The notes beneath the pieces are model-generated. The model saw nothing but the letters and a program-made list of their open reading frames with translations. It was not told the origin of the DNA and made no database searches. Positions 1-9,255 of a stretch of 52,095 nt of DNA are shown in pieces (position 1 is the stretch's first letter; each line of letters starts with the position of its first letter). This DNA is from Flavobacteriales bacterium (GTDB lineage: Bacteria > Bacteroidota > Bacteroidia > Flavobacteriales_E > Vicingaceae). Both the position numbers and the translations under genes were made by a program. The DNA lies in NCBI GenBank assembly GCA_026196775.1, contig JAPHUD010000014.1:1-52095 (forward strand), given 5' to 3'.

Positions 1-1
1 T

Positions 2-1936
2 ACTAGTGGTAATTATTTTGCTTGGGTTGATGACTCATCACCTCATAGTACAGGAACTACTTTAGAAAGTCCATTTATAGATGTTACTGCATTAACTAAT
101 CCTATGTTATCATTCTTTTTAATTAGCGATAATGAAGGTAACTCAAATGTTGATTTTTCTGTTGATGTTTGGGATGGTGCAGCTTGGAATACTGGTGTAT
201 ATACAAGTAATACAAACACCTTAAATGGTGGATGGGAACAAATAAACGTTGTTTTGTCATCATTAACTATTACTGGAGACATTAGGTTAAGATTTATTGT
301 TGATGAAAACAATGGTACTGATTTTTATGATGATGTGGCTATTGATGATGTTGAAATAAAAGAAGCTCCTGCTTGTCCTGATCCATCAGCTTTAACAGCT
401 ACAAATATTACAGCAACTTCAGCAGATTTAGGTTGGACAGAAAATGGTACAGCAACTACTTGGGATATAGAGTGGGGTACAGCAGGATTTGTTCCAACTG
501 GAATACCAACCATATTAGGAACAACTACTAACCCTCATAATTTAACAGGATTAACAGCTCAAACTTCTTATGAATTTTATGTAAGAGCAATGTGTAGTGC
601 TTCTGATTCTAGTAATTGGGTTGGTCCATTTGCATTTACAACACCTTGTAATGCTGTAACAACTTTCCCTTTCCTAGAAGATTTTGAAACAACAAGTACT
701 ACACGTGATTGTTGGTCTCAAATACAAGAAGTAGGAACAGCTAACTGGACTTATGCAACAGGTTCTTCAGGTGGTGCTATTACTACTGCTTATAGTGGAA
801 CCGAAAATGCTAGATTCGTTTCTCAATCAGGTACTAATTCACCTATTGTTAAATTAGTAAGTCCTGTATTAGATTTAAGTGCAGTTAATTCACCAGAGTT
901 AGCTTTTTTCTACGGACAAGAATTTTGGTCTCCAGATCAAAATGAACTTAAAGTATATTATAGAACAAGTGCTGCTTCTGCTTGGGTACAAATTGCTCAT
1001 TATACAGCAGATGTTCCAGCATGGACAGCTGACACATTAACTCTACCAAATCCATCAGCTACTTATCAAATTGCGTTTGAAGGTATTAATAACTGGGGTC
1101 GTGCAAATGTGGTTGATGATGTAGAAGTTTATGATGCAATTACTTGTTCAGATCCTTCTAACTTAACTGCATTTAATATTCAACCAACTTCAGCAATGTT
1201 AGATTGGACAGAAAATGGAACGGCTACCAACTGGAATATTGAGTGGGATGTAACCGGATTCACTTTAGGGACTGGAAATCTTCAAGCGGTTGCTGCTAAA
1301 CCATACTTATTACAAGGGTTAACTCCCGGAACTGCTTATGACTACTATGTTCAAGCTAATTGTGGCTTAGGAGACACTAGTAATTGGGTTGGTCCATTTA
1401 CTTTTACAACTCCTCCATGTATGCCTATTGTTGTAGATTTAGGTGGCGATACAATAGTATGTTCTAGTGATAGTATTTTGCTTGATGCAGGAAGTGGTGG
1501 AAATTATACCTACTCTTGGTCAACAGGAGGAACAGCTCAAACTGAGTTAATAGATACCGCCTTAATGGGTGGAAATGGAACTTACAATGTTTCTGTAACG
1601 GTTACTGATGTAGTTACAGGTTGTATGTATACGGATGATATTAATATTACTTTCCAATTATGTACGGATATTGATGAGTTAGGCAATGCAAATGCAATAG
1701 CAATTTATCCTAATCCAACTAATGGACTACTTAATGTGATGATTAATGGATCTACTGTAAATACTACGTTAACTATTGTAGATGTTCAAGGTAAGGTTGT
1801 TTATTCTAAAAACAATTTCACTAACACAGTAAGTTTAGTAGAAACTATTGATTTAAGTGGAAATGATAAAGGTATTTACTTTATAACATTAACTACAGAT
1901 AAAACAACTGTTGTTAAAAAAGTAATCCTCCATTAA
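2..1936 (+). CDS. Secreted multidomain T9SS cargo protein (MAM/FN3/PKD-like), 5' end outside window
   Basis: The reading frame is open from base 2, so the N-terminus lies to the left of the window. The visible part (about 645 residues) holds a jelly-roll/MAM-like segment ending in an acidic DDVAIDDVEI motif, a fibronectin type III domain (about 85 residues, starting CPDPSALTA), a second MAM-like segment ending in VVDDVEVYD, a second FN3 domain (CSDPSNLTA...) and a PKD/Ig-like domain starting VVDLGGDTIVC. The last 75 residues (IAIYPNPTNG ... GIYFITL ... KKVILH) are a typical type A T9SS sorting domain. The protein is therefore expected to cross the outer membrane by T9SS and be anchored or released at the surface, probably as an adhesin or matrix protein; no catalytic domain is visible in this part. 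The two FN3 copies share the phrases WTENGTAT and SNWVGPF and look like an internal duplication. Family class is firm; biological target is unknown. Confidence 0.88.
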   Translation, partial: TSGNYFAWVDDSSPHSTGTTLESPFIDVTALTNPMLSFFLISDNEGNSNVDFSVDVWDGAAWNTGVYTSNTNTLNGGWEQINVVLSSLTITGDIRLRFIVDENNGTDFYDDVAIDDVEIKEAPACPDPSALTATNITATSADLGWTENGTATTWDIEWGTAGFVPTGIPTILGTTTNPHNLTGLTAQTSYEFYVRAMCSASDSSNWVGPFAFTTPCNAVTTFPFLEDFETTSTTRDCWSQIQEVGTANWTYATGSSGGAITTAYSGTENARFVSQSGTNSPIVKLVSPVLDLSAVNSPELAFFYGQEFWSPDQNELKVYYRTSAASAWVQIAHYTADVPAWTADTLTLPNPSATYQIAFEGINNWGRANVVDDVEVYDAITCSDPSNLTAFNIQPTSAMLDWTENGTATNWNIEWDVTGFTLGTGNLQAVAAKPYLLQGLTPGTAYDYYVQANCGLGDTSNWVGPFTFTTPPCMPIVVDLGGDTIVCSSDSILLDAGSGGNYTYSWSTGGTAQTELIDTALMGGNGTYNVSVTVTDVVTGCMYTDDINITFQLCTDIDELGNANAIAIYPNPTNGLLNVMINGSTVNTTLTIVDVQGKVVYSKNNFTNTVSLVETIDLSGNDKGIYFITLTTDKTTVVKKVILH

Positions 1937-1953
1937 TAACTTTTAAAAGTTAT

Positions 1954-1991
1954 AAAAAAAAGCAGCTTTCAATTGAAAGCTGCTTTTTTTT
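1954..1991 (+). terminator. Intrinsic terminator after the T9SS gene
   Basis: A 38-base perfect palindrome has stem AGCAGCTTTC/GAAAGCTGCT, central AATT, and flanking runs of eight A and eight T. It starts 17 bases after the stop codon. The symmetry means it could work in both directions, but only the left gene reads into it. Confidence 0.9.
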
Positions 1992-2047
1992 ATAACATAA
2001 TAATTAATGTAAAATATTGGTATTCAAAAAGTAAAGTACTACTAGAA

Positions 2048-2074
2048 ATTTAATGAATTTATATTTCATTAAAT
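2048..2074. repeat. AT-rich inverted repeat upstream of the typA promoter
   Basis: ATTTAATGAA and TTCATTAAAT form a 10-bp perfect inverted repeat around a 7-base centre. It lies just upstream of the proposed typA -7 element. It could be an operator or a weak hairpin; in AT-rich DNA chance is also possible. Confidence 0.4.
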
Positions 2075-2097
2075 CCTATTAATATCAAAAACAAGTC

Positions 2098-2105
2098 TAT
2101 TTTTG
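2098..2105 (+). promoter_or_regulatory. Promoter -7 element for typA
   Basis: TATTTTTG matches the Bacteroidota -7 consensus TAnnTTTG and ends 18 bases before the typA ATG. No clear -33 TTG is seen at the usual spacing, so the call rests on the -7 element alone. Confidence 0.5.
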
Positions 2106-2123
2106 CAGCCTTAAAAAATATAT

Positions 2124-3887
2124 ATGCAATCAATCAGAAACATCGCTATTATAGCACACGTAGACCACGGAAAAACCACACTAGTAGACAAAATTATTGA
2201 TCAATGTAAAGTATTTGACGATAGAGTAGAGCGTACAGAACTACTTTTAGATAATAATGATTTAGAAAGAGAAAGAGGTATTACTATCTTATCAAAAAAT
2301 GTAAGTGTTACTTATAATGGTGTAAAGATAAATGTAATTGATACTCCTGGCCACGCTGATTTTGGTGGTGAAGTAGAACGTGTATTAAAAATGGCTGATG
2401 GTGTATTGCTTTTAGTTGATGCTTTTGAAGGAGCAATGCCTCAAACAAGATTTGTATTGGGTAAAGCTTTAGAATTGGGATTGAAACCAATAGTTGTTGT
2501 TAATAAGGTTGATAAAGATAACTGTACGCCTGATTTGGTTCAAGAATCTATTTTTGACTTAATGTTTAGTCTAGACGCTACTGAAGATCAGCTAAATTTC
2601 CCTACAATTTTTGGGTCTGCTAAAAATGGATGGATGAGTACAGATCATACAAAACCAACAGAAAACATTATTCCTTTGTTAGATGCTATTATTGAAACTA
2701 TTCCTGAAGCTCCTTATAAAGAAGGAACACCTCAAATGCAAATTACATCTTTAGATTTCTCAAAATTTGTTGGAAGAATTGCAATTGGAAGGATTTTTAG
2801 AGGAGATTTAGAAGAGAATAAAGATTATACCATATGTAAACAAGGAGGGGTTAAGAAAAAGATTCGTATTAAAGAATTATATGTTTTTGAAGGTATGGGA
2901 AGAGCTAGAGTGCAAAAAGCTAGAAGTGGTGATATTTGTGCTATTGTAGGTATTGAAGATTTTGAAATTGGAGATACAATTGCTGATTTAACTAATCCAG
3001 AGGAACTTACTAGGATTGCCATAGATGAACCTACTATGAGTATGTTGTTCACTATTAATACTTCTCCATTTTTTGGAAAAGAAGGAAAGTTTGTAACTTC
3101 TCGCCATTTAAGAGATAGACTTTATTTAGAGCTAGAGAAAAATTTAGCTATGCGTGTAGAAGAAACGGGTTCTGAAGATAAATTTATTGTTTACGGTAGA
3201 GGAGTACTTCATTTGTCTGTTTTAATTGAGACAATGAGAAGAGAAGGGTATGAATTACAAGTTGGAAAACCACAAGTACTTTATAAAGAAATTGATGGAC
3301 AAAAACATGAACCTTATGAAACTTTAGTTATAGATGTTCCTGAAGAATATGCGAGTAAAGCTATTGATTTAATTACTCAACGTAAAGGGGATATGTTAGT
3401 AATGGAACCAAAAGGAGATTTACAACATTTAGAATTCGATATCCCTTCTAGAGGTTTGATAGGTTTAAGAAATAATATGCTTACCGCAACAGCTGGAAAT
3501 GCTGTGATGACCCATAGATTTAGAGAGTTTGGTCCTTACAAAGGAGATATCCCAGAAAGAAATAAAGGTTCTTTAATTTCTATGGAAGCAGGTCCTTCAA
3601 CAGCATTTGCTATAAATAGGTTACAAGATAGAGGCAGGTTTTTTATTGAACCAGGAGATGTAATTTATAAAGGACAAGTAGTAGGAGAGCACACTAGAGA
3701 TAACGATTTAGAAGTAAACTTAGTTAAAGGAAAACAGTTAACTAATATGCGTAAGTCAGGATCTGACGAAGCAGTTAAAATAGCACCTAAAGTTAAATTC
3801 TCATTAGAAGAAGCTATGGAATTTATTCAAGCAGATGAATATTTGGAGGTAACACCGCTTAGTTTAAGAATGAGGAAAATAAAATAA
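2124..3887 (+). CDS. typA: Translational GTPase TypA/BipA
   Basis: This 587-residue protein is a ribosome-binding GTPase of the EF-G-like family, known to act in ribosome assembly and stress or cold adaptation. All G motifs are visible: G1 AHVDHGKTT at residues 11-19, the switch RGITI, G3 DTPGH, G4 NKVD and a G5 SAK. The C-terminal half carries the BipA-specific sequence [15 protein letters not shown] and ends in the usual basic tail. Length is close to that of other TypA proteins. The ATG at 2124 starts the canonical [17 protein letters not shown] and lies behind a TAnnTTTG promoter, not a Shine-Dalgarno. It stands alone, with 150 bases between it and the haem genes. Confidence 0.97.
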   Translation: MQSIRNIAIIAHVDHGKTTLVDKIIDQCKVFDDRVERTELLLDNNDLERERGITILSKNVSVTYNGVKINVIDTPGHADFGGEVERVLKMADGVLLLVDAFEGAMPQTRFVLGKALELGLKPIVVVNKVDKDNCTPDLVQESIFDLMFSLDATEDQLNFPTIFGSAKNGWMSTDHTKPTENIIPLLDAIIETIPEAPYKEGTPQMQITSLDFSKFVGRIAIGRIFRGDLEENKDYTICKQGGVKKKIRIKELYVFEGMGRARVQKARSGDICAIVGIEDFEIGDTIADLTNPEELTRIAIDEPTMSMLFTINTSPFFGKEGKFVTSRHLRDRLYLELEKNLAMRVEETGSEDKFIVYGRGVLHLSVLIETMRREGYELQVGKPQVLYKEIDGQKHEPYETLVIDVPEEYASKAIDLITQRKGDMLVMEPKGDLQHLEFDIPSRGLIGLRNNMLTATAGNAVMTHRFREFGPYKGDIPERNKGSLISMEAGPSTAFAINRLQDRGRFFIEPGDVIYKGQVVGEHTRDNDLEVNLVKGKQLTNMRKSGSDEAVKIAPKVKFSLEEAMEFIQADEYLEVTPLSLRMRKIK

Positions 3888-3940
3888 CCTTATTTTCTCC
3901 CAAATTGACATTATTCATGTTTTAGACGTAAATTTTTTAA

Positions 3941-3948
3941 TAAATTTG
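3941..3948 (+). promoter_or_regulatory. Promoter -7 element for the haem gene cluster
   Basis: TAAATTTG fits TAnnTTTG, 89 bases before the ATG at 4038, which would give a leader of roughly 80 bases. No convincing -33 TTG is seen. Confidence 0.45.
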
Positions 3949-4037
3949 CACTACTATATTATTATAGCATTTACTTTAACAAATTAACAAAAGTCCTTTT
4001 TTGTAGTTTGTTAATATATTACAGAAGAAACAGAAGA

Positions 4038-6224
4038 ATGAATAAGATAATAGGAGTAGAGTTAAGTCACAGATTTGCCCCAATCGCTGTTAGAGAAAGG
4101 TTAGCACTAAACACGGAACAAACTAAAGAAGCATTAAGAGGTCTAAAAAATGAGTTAGAGGAGGTTTTTATCATTTCTACCTGCAACCGTTTGTCAATCT
4201 ATGCTTTTGGTGAAAGCTATGAGCCTATTTTAAATTATTTCGACCAGTTTGGTAACTATCGCCAATACTTATCTATTTTGCCTGATAGTGAAATTTCCAT
4301 AAGAAACTTATTTTCAACTGCTGCGGGATTAGAATCTCAAGCTGTTGGCGAACATCAAATAATTGGTCAGATAAAAAATGCTTTAAATTTAGCACGAAAA
4401 GAAAATACCATCGGAGCTGTGTTAGATGAGTTAATTAGACACTCTATCCATACGGGGAAAAAAGTTAGACAAGAAACTAATATTGGTAAATTTTCTGCAT
4501 CACTAGCTACGGTAGGATTTGAGTTAATTGAAAAAGAAGGGTATCAATTTGAAAATTCTACATTTTTGGTTATTGGTACTGGAAATATGGCCAACCTTAT
4601 TAACACAGTTTTAGATAGAACGCCTATTAAAAAACTATATGTTGCTAGTCATGATTTTGATAGGGCAAAGGATATGGCTGCAGATTGGAATGGAGAAGCT
4701 GTTCAGATGGGAAACATGCACTCTGCTCTTTCTGAAGCGAATATAATTATTGGAGGAACTCAAGGAGAAATTAATTTACTACATGAGGAAACCATGGCAG
4801 AAAGTAAATGTCCTAGAGCTAATTTTGCCCTTCAAACAGGAGGCTGTAAATTGTTTTTAGACTTTGGTGTACCTAGAAATTTTAATCCTAACTTAAAAAA
4901 TCATGATAATATTAAACTATTTGATTTAGATGATATAAAGAAAATCACATATGACGGTTTATTAAAACGTTATGATGAAATTCCACTAGCCAGAACCATT
5001 GTAAACAAAGAAGTAGAATGGTTCTCGATTTGGTTGAAAAATAGAAAAGTAGCTCCGGTTATTGAAGCTTATTGGAATAATTTAGATGAAATTAGAAATG
5101 AAGAACTGAAGTGGTTATTACCTAAATTGGGGAATGTAGATGAACACACCGAAATTATTCTTAAAAGATTTACACATCGTTTACTTAGAAAAATTTCAAA
5201 CCCTTCCATTGAAGCTATTAAAGAAATGGCTCAAAATCTTCATGAAAAAGATAATCCAATAAATACTGCCAAAAATATATTAGCAGTTAATGACGTTTCT
5301 ATCTTCGTTCCAAATAAAAAAATTATTGTAGGAACAAGAGGAAGTAAGTTAGCTTTAACTCAAACAAATTGGGTGGTTGAGCAGTTGAAAAAAATTGAAC
5401 CCAGTTATGAGTTTGAAACAAAAATTGTTAGAACAAGTGGAGATGATGGTGATATAAGTGTTGTTGGAGCTTTTACATCAGCTTTGCAACGTTCCATGTT
5501 GGCAGGAGAAATTGATATTGCTGTGCATAGTTTTAAAGATATACCAACAGAAGATGTGTTTGGTTTAAGAGTTGTTCCAGTTACAGAAAGAAGAGATGTT
5601 AGAGATGTGCTAATCTCTAAAAGTGGAAAGAAATTTATGGACTTACCAGCAGGTTCAATTATAGGAACAGGAAGCTTAAGAAGAAGTGTTCAGTTGAAAC
5701 AGCTAAGGTCTGATTTAGAATATAAGTTTATTCAGGGGAATGTGGATAGCAGAATTAACCAAATGTTAAAAGGAAACTATGATGCTATTATTTTAGCGGC
5801 TACAGGCTTGCAAAAAATGAACATGATAGATATCGCTACAGAAATTTTTGAGGTACAAGACATGCTTCCTGCTGTGGGACAGGGGATTTTATCTATAGAG
5901 TTAATTGACGCTGAAGGATATATTTACGATTTGGTAAAACAATTAAAACACCAACCTACAAAAGATGCGGCAGATGCTGAAAGAGCCTTTTTAATTGCCT
6001 TAGGAGGAGGATGTAATTTACCAATGGCAGCTTACGCCCAAGCAAATGAAAATAGCATTACCATAGATGGTATTTTTGCTGATAAAGATGGAAAATATTT
6101 TGCTAGAGATATCATTACAGGAGATATTAATCATAAGAAAGAATTAGCAAGAGAATTAGCAGCTAAATTAAAAGCAAAAGTACAAGCACTTCAGAATTCT
6201 AAGCTTGATGCAATACAAAAATAA
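4038..6224 (+). CDS. hemA-hemC: Fused glutamyl-tRNA reductase and hydroxymethylbilane synthase (HemA-HemC)
   Basis: One 728-residue frame joins two tetrapyrrole enzymes. Residues 1 to about 420 are glutamyl-tRNA reductase, which makes glutamate-1-semialdehyde; the catalytic Cys49 sits in STCNR, the GEHQIIGQIK segment is present, and the NADPH fold contains VIGTGNMA. From about residue 427 (KKIIVGTRGSKLALTQ) a complete hydroxymethylbilane synthase of about 300 residues follows, with HSFKDIPTE, GTGSLRR and the dipyrromethane-binding cysteine near residue 659 (GGGCNLPMA). The linker is only about 10 residues and offers no in-frame ATG for a separate HemC. I chose the ATG at 4038, ten codons inside a longer possible frame, because MNKIIGVELSHRFAP is the normal HemA start. 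The step between the two, HemL and HemB, is not here. hemD overlaps the 3' end by 17 bases. Confidence 0.95.
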   Translation: MNKIIGVELSHRFAPIAVRERLALNTEQTKEALRGLKNELEEVFIISTCNRLSIYAFGESYEPILNYFDQFGNYRQYLSILPDSEISIRNLFSTAAGLESQAVGEHQIIGQIKNALNLARKENTIGAVLDELIRHSIHTGKKVRQETNIGKFSASLATVGFELIEKEGYQFENSTFLVIGTGNMANLINTVLDRTPIKKLYVASHDFDRAKDMAADWNGEAVQMGNMHSALSEANIIIGGTQGEINLLHEETMAESKCPRANFALQTGGCKLFLDFGVPRNFNPNLKNHDNIKLFDLDDIKKITYDGLLKRYDEIPLARTIVNKEVEWFSIWLKNRKVAPVIEAYWNNLDEIRNEELKWLLPKLGNVDEHTEIILKRFTHRLLRKISNPSIEAIKEMAQNLHEKDNPINTAKNILAVNDVSIFVPNKKIIVGTRGSKLALTQTNWVVEQLKKIEPSYEFETKIVRTSGDDGDISVVGAFTSALQRSMLAGEIDIAVHSFKDIPTEDVFGLRVVPVTERRDVRDVLISKSGKKFMDLPAGSIIGTGSLRRSVQLKQLRSDLEYKFIQGNVDSRINQMLKGNYDAIILAATGLQKMNMIDIATEIFEVQDMLPAVGQGILSIELIDAEGYIYDLVKQLKHQPTKDAADAERAFLIALGGGCNLPMAAYAQANENSITIDGIFADKDGKYFARDIITGDINHKKELARELAAKLKAKVQALQNSKLDAIQK

Positions 6225-6927
6225 AACAGTATTAATAACAAGAGCAGAAGAACAATCAGCTGATTTTATTAAACTATTACAAAATAATGGTTTTAATACA
6301 ATTTTATTACCATTAATCCAGCTTCAGGCTATAAATTCATCTCAACTACTCTCGGTTTTTAATTCTATTAAATTTAATTGGTTAGTATTTACTAGTAGTA
6401 ATGCAGCTTCATATTTTTTAGAGACAATATCACCTTTAAAATTAGCAGGAATTAAAATTGTTGCTGTTGGGAAAAAAACTGCCGATTGCTTAGAAGATAA
6501 TGGATTGGAAATAGATTTTATACCATCAGATTTTACCGCAGAAACTTTAGGAAACGAAATTCCTGTATTGCCTAACGAAAAAGTATTTATTCCTCAATCT
6601 GCTTTATCTAATAATAGCTTGGTGGAACGACTTAAAAATAAAAAGGCGTTGGTTGAAACTTTAGTAATTTATGATAACCAAACAGTAAAGTATAGTAAAG
6701 AAGAATTGAACAAAATATTAAATAAACCTATAGATTTTATTACATTTACGAGTGGTTCATGTGTTAAAGCATACATCAATAATAAGATACATTTGCCAAA
6801 CGCAAAAATAATTTGTATTGGACCATCTACTGCTAAAGTAGCTAGAGAAAATAACTTAGAAGTTGTTGCCATCCCTAATGAATACACAGTTGAAGGAATG
6901 GTAGAGGAAATTAAGAAATTAAGTTAA
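6208..6927 (+). CDS. hemD: Uroporphyrinogen-III synthase
   Basis: The 239-residue protein has the HemD layout of two alternating alpha/beta domains, with the family signatures VLITRAEEQS near the start, WLVFTSSNAA around residue 55-65 and FTSGSCVKAY in the second domain, ending in ANEYTVEGM-like residues (PNEYTVEGMVEEI). It closes and inverts ring D of hydroxymethylbilane, the product of the HemC half encoded just upstream, so overlap with the fusion gene fits translational coupling. The ATG at 6208 is preferred; a TTG codon directly before it would add only one residue. HemD proteins are poorly conserved, but the position makes the call strong. Confidence 0.92.
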   Translation: MQYKNKTVLITRAEEQSADFIKLLQNNGFNTILLPLIQLQAINSSQLLSVFNSIKFNWLVFTSSNAASYFLETISPLKLAGIKIVAVGKKTADCLEDNGLEIDFIPSDFTAETLGNEIPVLPNEKVFIPQSALSNNSLVERLKNKKALVETLVIYDNQTVKYSKEELNKILNKPIDFITFTSGSCVKAYINNKIHLPNAKIICIGPSTAKVARENNLEVVAIPNEYTVEGMVEEIKKLS

Positions 6928-6939
6928 ATTATTAAACAG

Positions 6940-7773
6940 ATGAAAATAACATTAGGTTTTTCTCCGTGTCCTAACGACACCTTTATTTTTGATGCCTTGG
7001 TACATCATAAAATAGATACCGAAGGATTAGAGTTTGAAGTTGTTTTAGGAGATATAGAAGAACTCAACCAAAAAGCATTTAACAAAGAATTGGATATAAC
7101 CAAACTCAGTTATCATGCTTATGGATATTTAACAGATGATTATGTTTTGCTTGATGCTGGTAGTGCTTTAGGAAAGGGTTGTGGACCGATATTGGTTCAA
7201 AGATCCAAAGTTCAAAGTTTAAAGTTAGTAGATGCCAAAATAGCAATTCCAGGAAAATATACCACTGCTAATTTTTTGTTAAGCATAGCTCACCCTGAGG
7301 CAACTAATAAAACTGAGATGCTTTTTTCTGACATTGAAAATGCTATACTTACTAGAAAAGTAGATGCAGGTTTATTAATTCATGAAAATAGATTTACCTA
7401 CAAACAAAAAGGCTTAGAAAAAATTATTGATTTAGGTGAGTATTGGGAAAACACAACAGGAGCTTTAATTCCTTTGGGAGGAATAGTGATGAAGCGTTCT
7501 TTAGATTCAGAAATTATTAATAAAGTAAACAGTTTAATTAGAAAAAGTATTGAATATGCTTTTGAAAATAAAAATTCAGCCTTAGCTTATATGCAGCAAC
7601 ATGCTCAGGAAATGGATGAAAAAATAATGATGCAACATGTAGCTTTGTATGTAAATAAATATTCTATTGATTTAGGAGAAGAGGGTAGAGCAGCTGTAAC
7701 AAAAATGTTTAATTTAGCACAACAAAAAGGAGTAATTCCTGAGATTGTAAATCCGTTATTTGTTAATAGTTAA
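6940..7773 (+). CDS. mqnD: 1,4-dihydroxy-6-naphthoate synthase (menaquinone, futalosine pathway)
   Basis: The 277-residue protein begins MKITLGFSPCPNDTFIF, the hallmark of MqnD, and continues with LSYHAYGY, AIPGKYTTANFLL and the C-terminal helical part of this periplasmic-binding-protein-like fold. MqnD converts cyclic dehypoxanthine futalosine to 1,4-dihydroxy-6-naphthoate. It lies 12 bases after hemD and probably shares its transcript. No other mqn gene is in the window, so the remaining pathway is inferred. One oddity: bases 7198-7224 encoding QRSKVQSLKL consist of CAAAG/TAAAG units spaced 7-8 bases, like a short repeat that slipped into the coding sequence. Confidence 0.93.
   Translation: MKITLGFSPCPNDTFIFDALVHHKIDTEGLEFEVVLGDIEELNQKAFNKELDITKLSYHAYGYLTDDYVLLDAGSALGKGCGPILVQRSKVQSLKLVDAKIAIPGKYTTANFLLSIAHPEATNKTEMLFSDIENAILTRKVDAGLLIHENRFTYKQKGLEKIIDLGEYWENTTGALIPLGGIVMKRSLDSEIINKVNSLIRKSIEYAFENKNSALAYMQQHAQEMDEKIMMQHVALYVNKYSIDLGEEGRAAVTKMFNLAQQKGVIPEIVNPLFVNS
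7198..7224 (+). repeat. Heptad-like CAAAG repeat inside mqnD
   Basis: CAAAG occurs at 7198, 7206 and 7213 and TAAAG at 7220, a period of 8, 7 and 7 bases. It is translated in frame as part of MqnD. See also the exact heptamer array at 7784-7818. Confidence 0.6.
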
Positions 7774-7783
7774 TTGTTTTCAG

Positions 7784-7818
7784 CTTTTAACTTTTAACTT
7801 TTAACCATTAACTTTTAA
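7784..7818 (+). repeat. Five tandem heptamers (CTTTTAA) in the hldD leader
   Basis: Five consecutive 7-base units, CTTTTAA three times, CCATTAA, then CTTTTAA, end one base before the hldD ATG and occupy the place of a ribosome binding site. Copy number could vary by slippage; this is inference. Confidence 0.8.
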
Positions 7819-7819
7819 G

Positions 7820-8785
7820 ATGATAGTAGTAACAGGAGCCGCAGGATTTATTGCCAGTTGTTTGGTAAGTAAACTCAACCAAGAGGGTTTTAAAGATATC
7901 GTGTTGGTAGATGATTTTTCAAACACTGAAAAAAATAAAAATTTTGAAGGAAAAACATACTCAGCTAAAGTGGAGCGTAAGGTTTTTTCTGAATGGTTAG
8001 ACAACAACCACAAGCTGGTTCAATTTGTATTTCATTTGGGAGCCAGAACAGATACAACAGAATTTAATAAAACCATTTTTGATGAGTTAAACTTAGACTA
8101 TTCTAAAGAAATTTGGAATAAGTGTGTCGAATATGGTTTGCCTTTGGTTTATGCTTCATCAGCTGCAACCTACGGAATGGGAGAGTTGGGATACAAAGAC
8201 GACCACAAAATTGTTGAACACTTAAAACCACTCAACCCTTACGGAGAATCTAAAAATGATTTTGATAAATGGGTGCTGAAACAAGAAAAACAGCCTTTCT
8301 TTTGGGCTGGATTAAAGTTTTTTAATGTTTACGGACCGAATGAATATCACAAAGGAAGAATGGCTTCAGTAATTTTTCATGCATATAATCAAATAACTAA
8401 AACAGGAGAAATGAAGTTGTTTGCTTCTCATCATCCAGATTATAAAGATGGTGAACAACTGAGAGATTTTGTTTATGTAAAAGATGTTACAAATGTGTGT
8501 ATGTTTTTACTGAAACATAGAAAAGATTCAGGAATTTACAATTTAGGCTCTGGAAAAGCACGAACTTTTTTAGATTTAGTTAACAATACCTTTAAAGCAA
8601 TGAATTTAACTCCAAAAGTGAGTTTTATTCCAACTCCTGAAGATATTAGGGATAAGTATCAATATTTTACAGAGGCAGACATGAGTAAACTAAAAGCCAT
8701 AGGTTATGATAAACCGTTTACTTCGTTGGAGGATGGAGTTGAGGATTATGTGAAAAATTATTTAACAACGGCAACTTATTATTAA
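7820..8785 (+). CDS. hldD: ADP-L-glycero-D-manno-heptose 6-epimerase
   Basis: This 321-residue short-chain dehydrogenase-type enzyme epimerises ADP-heptose for the inner core of lipopolysaccharide. The NAD(P)-binding loop is TGAAGFIAS at residues 5-13, the HldD-specific stretches FHLGARTDTTE and YASSAATYG follow, and the catalytic Tyr141 and Lys145 lie in NPYGESK. The middle part SVIFHAYNQI and GEQLRDFVYVKDV is also diagnostic for HldD against other epimerases. Length is normal. The start ATG immediately follows the heptamer array, so a Shine-Dalgarno sequence is absent. It is separated from mqnD by 46 bases and may be co-transcribed. Confidence 0.95.
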   Translation: MIVVTGAAGFIASCLVSKLNQEGFKDIVLVDDFSNTEKNKNFEGKTYSAKVERKVFSEWLDNNHKLVQFVFHLGARTDTTEFNKTIFDELNLDYSKEIWNKCVEYGLPLVYASSAATYGMGELGYKDDHKIVEHLKPLNPYGESKNDFDKWVLKQEKQPFFWAGLKFFNVYGPNEYHKGRMASVIFHAYNQITKTGEMKLFASHHPDYKDGEQLRDFVYVKDVTNVCMFLLKHRKDSGIYNLGSGKARTFLDLVNNTFKAMNLTPKVSFIPTPEDIRDKYQYFTEADMSKLKAIGYDKPFTSLEDGVEDYVKNYLTTATYY

Positions 8786-8875
8786 AAACTCACGTCATAG
8801 AATCGAATATTGAAATAATATGATTTCAATTATTTTATTTATATTTACATCATTAAAACTAAAAACAACACAACT

Positions 8876-9235
8876 ATGAAAAAAATTGGAATAATATTTA
8901 TCGGTTTATTAATGGCTTCTCCACTATTTAGCCAAAGCGATGTAAAACTTTCTGTATGTGGAAAAACTACTATAGAGATTAGTAGTTTAGATAAGTGCAG
9001 GTCTATAGAGGTTGATCAAGATGGATTTAAAGTTTATGGATTTACCTTGCGATATGTTATGGAAGGAAAAAAAATGATAAAAGAATTTAAATCAAAAACT
9101 AATGAACTAAGTAATGAAGCTATAGAAGCCATTAAATTAGATAAACCAGCTAAACTTTATATAGAAGAGATTAATTTAATTAATGCAAATGGTGAAGCTT
9201 CTGAAGTTGAACCTTTAATAGTAGAGATTAAATAA
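8876..9235 (+). CDS. Small exported protein, resembles the C-terminal domain of GldM
   Basis: The 119-residue protein has an N-terminal signal peptide (MKKIGIIFIGLLMASPLFSQ) with cleavage probably after SQ. The mature part runs from KVYGFTLRYVMEGK to a final strand pair KLYIEEINLINANGEASEVEPLIVEI. The order of motifs (a strand with SFTL/GFTL-like residues, an acidic helix, and a last IYIE-x-I...G-x-x-x-x-x-x-P-x-x-I strand) recalls the last domain of the gliding-motility protein GldM, but full GldM is over 500 residues and no other gld gene is nearby. I therefore record it as a periplasmic protein of unknown role with a possible GldM-C fold. It is a single-gene unit followed by a strong terminator. 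Confidence 0.7.
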   Translation: MKKIGIIFIGLLMASPLFSQSDVKLSVCGKTTIEISSLDKCRSIEVDQDGFKVYGFTLRYVMEGKKMIKEFKSKTNELSNEAIEAIKLDKPAKLYIEEINLINANGEASEVEPLIVEIK

Positions 9236-9255
9236 TTAAGATAAACATATTTTAC

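Noticed and set aside
4008-4037. Upstream extension of the HemA-HemC frame from 4008
   Set aside because: The ten extra residues are not part of the normal HemA start, and the ATG at 4038 gives the conserved N-terminus.
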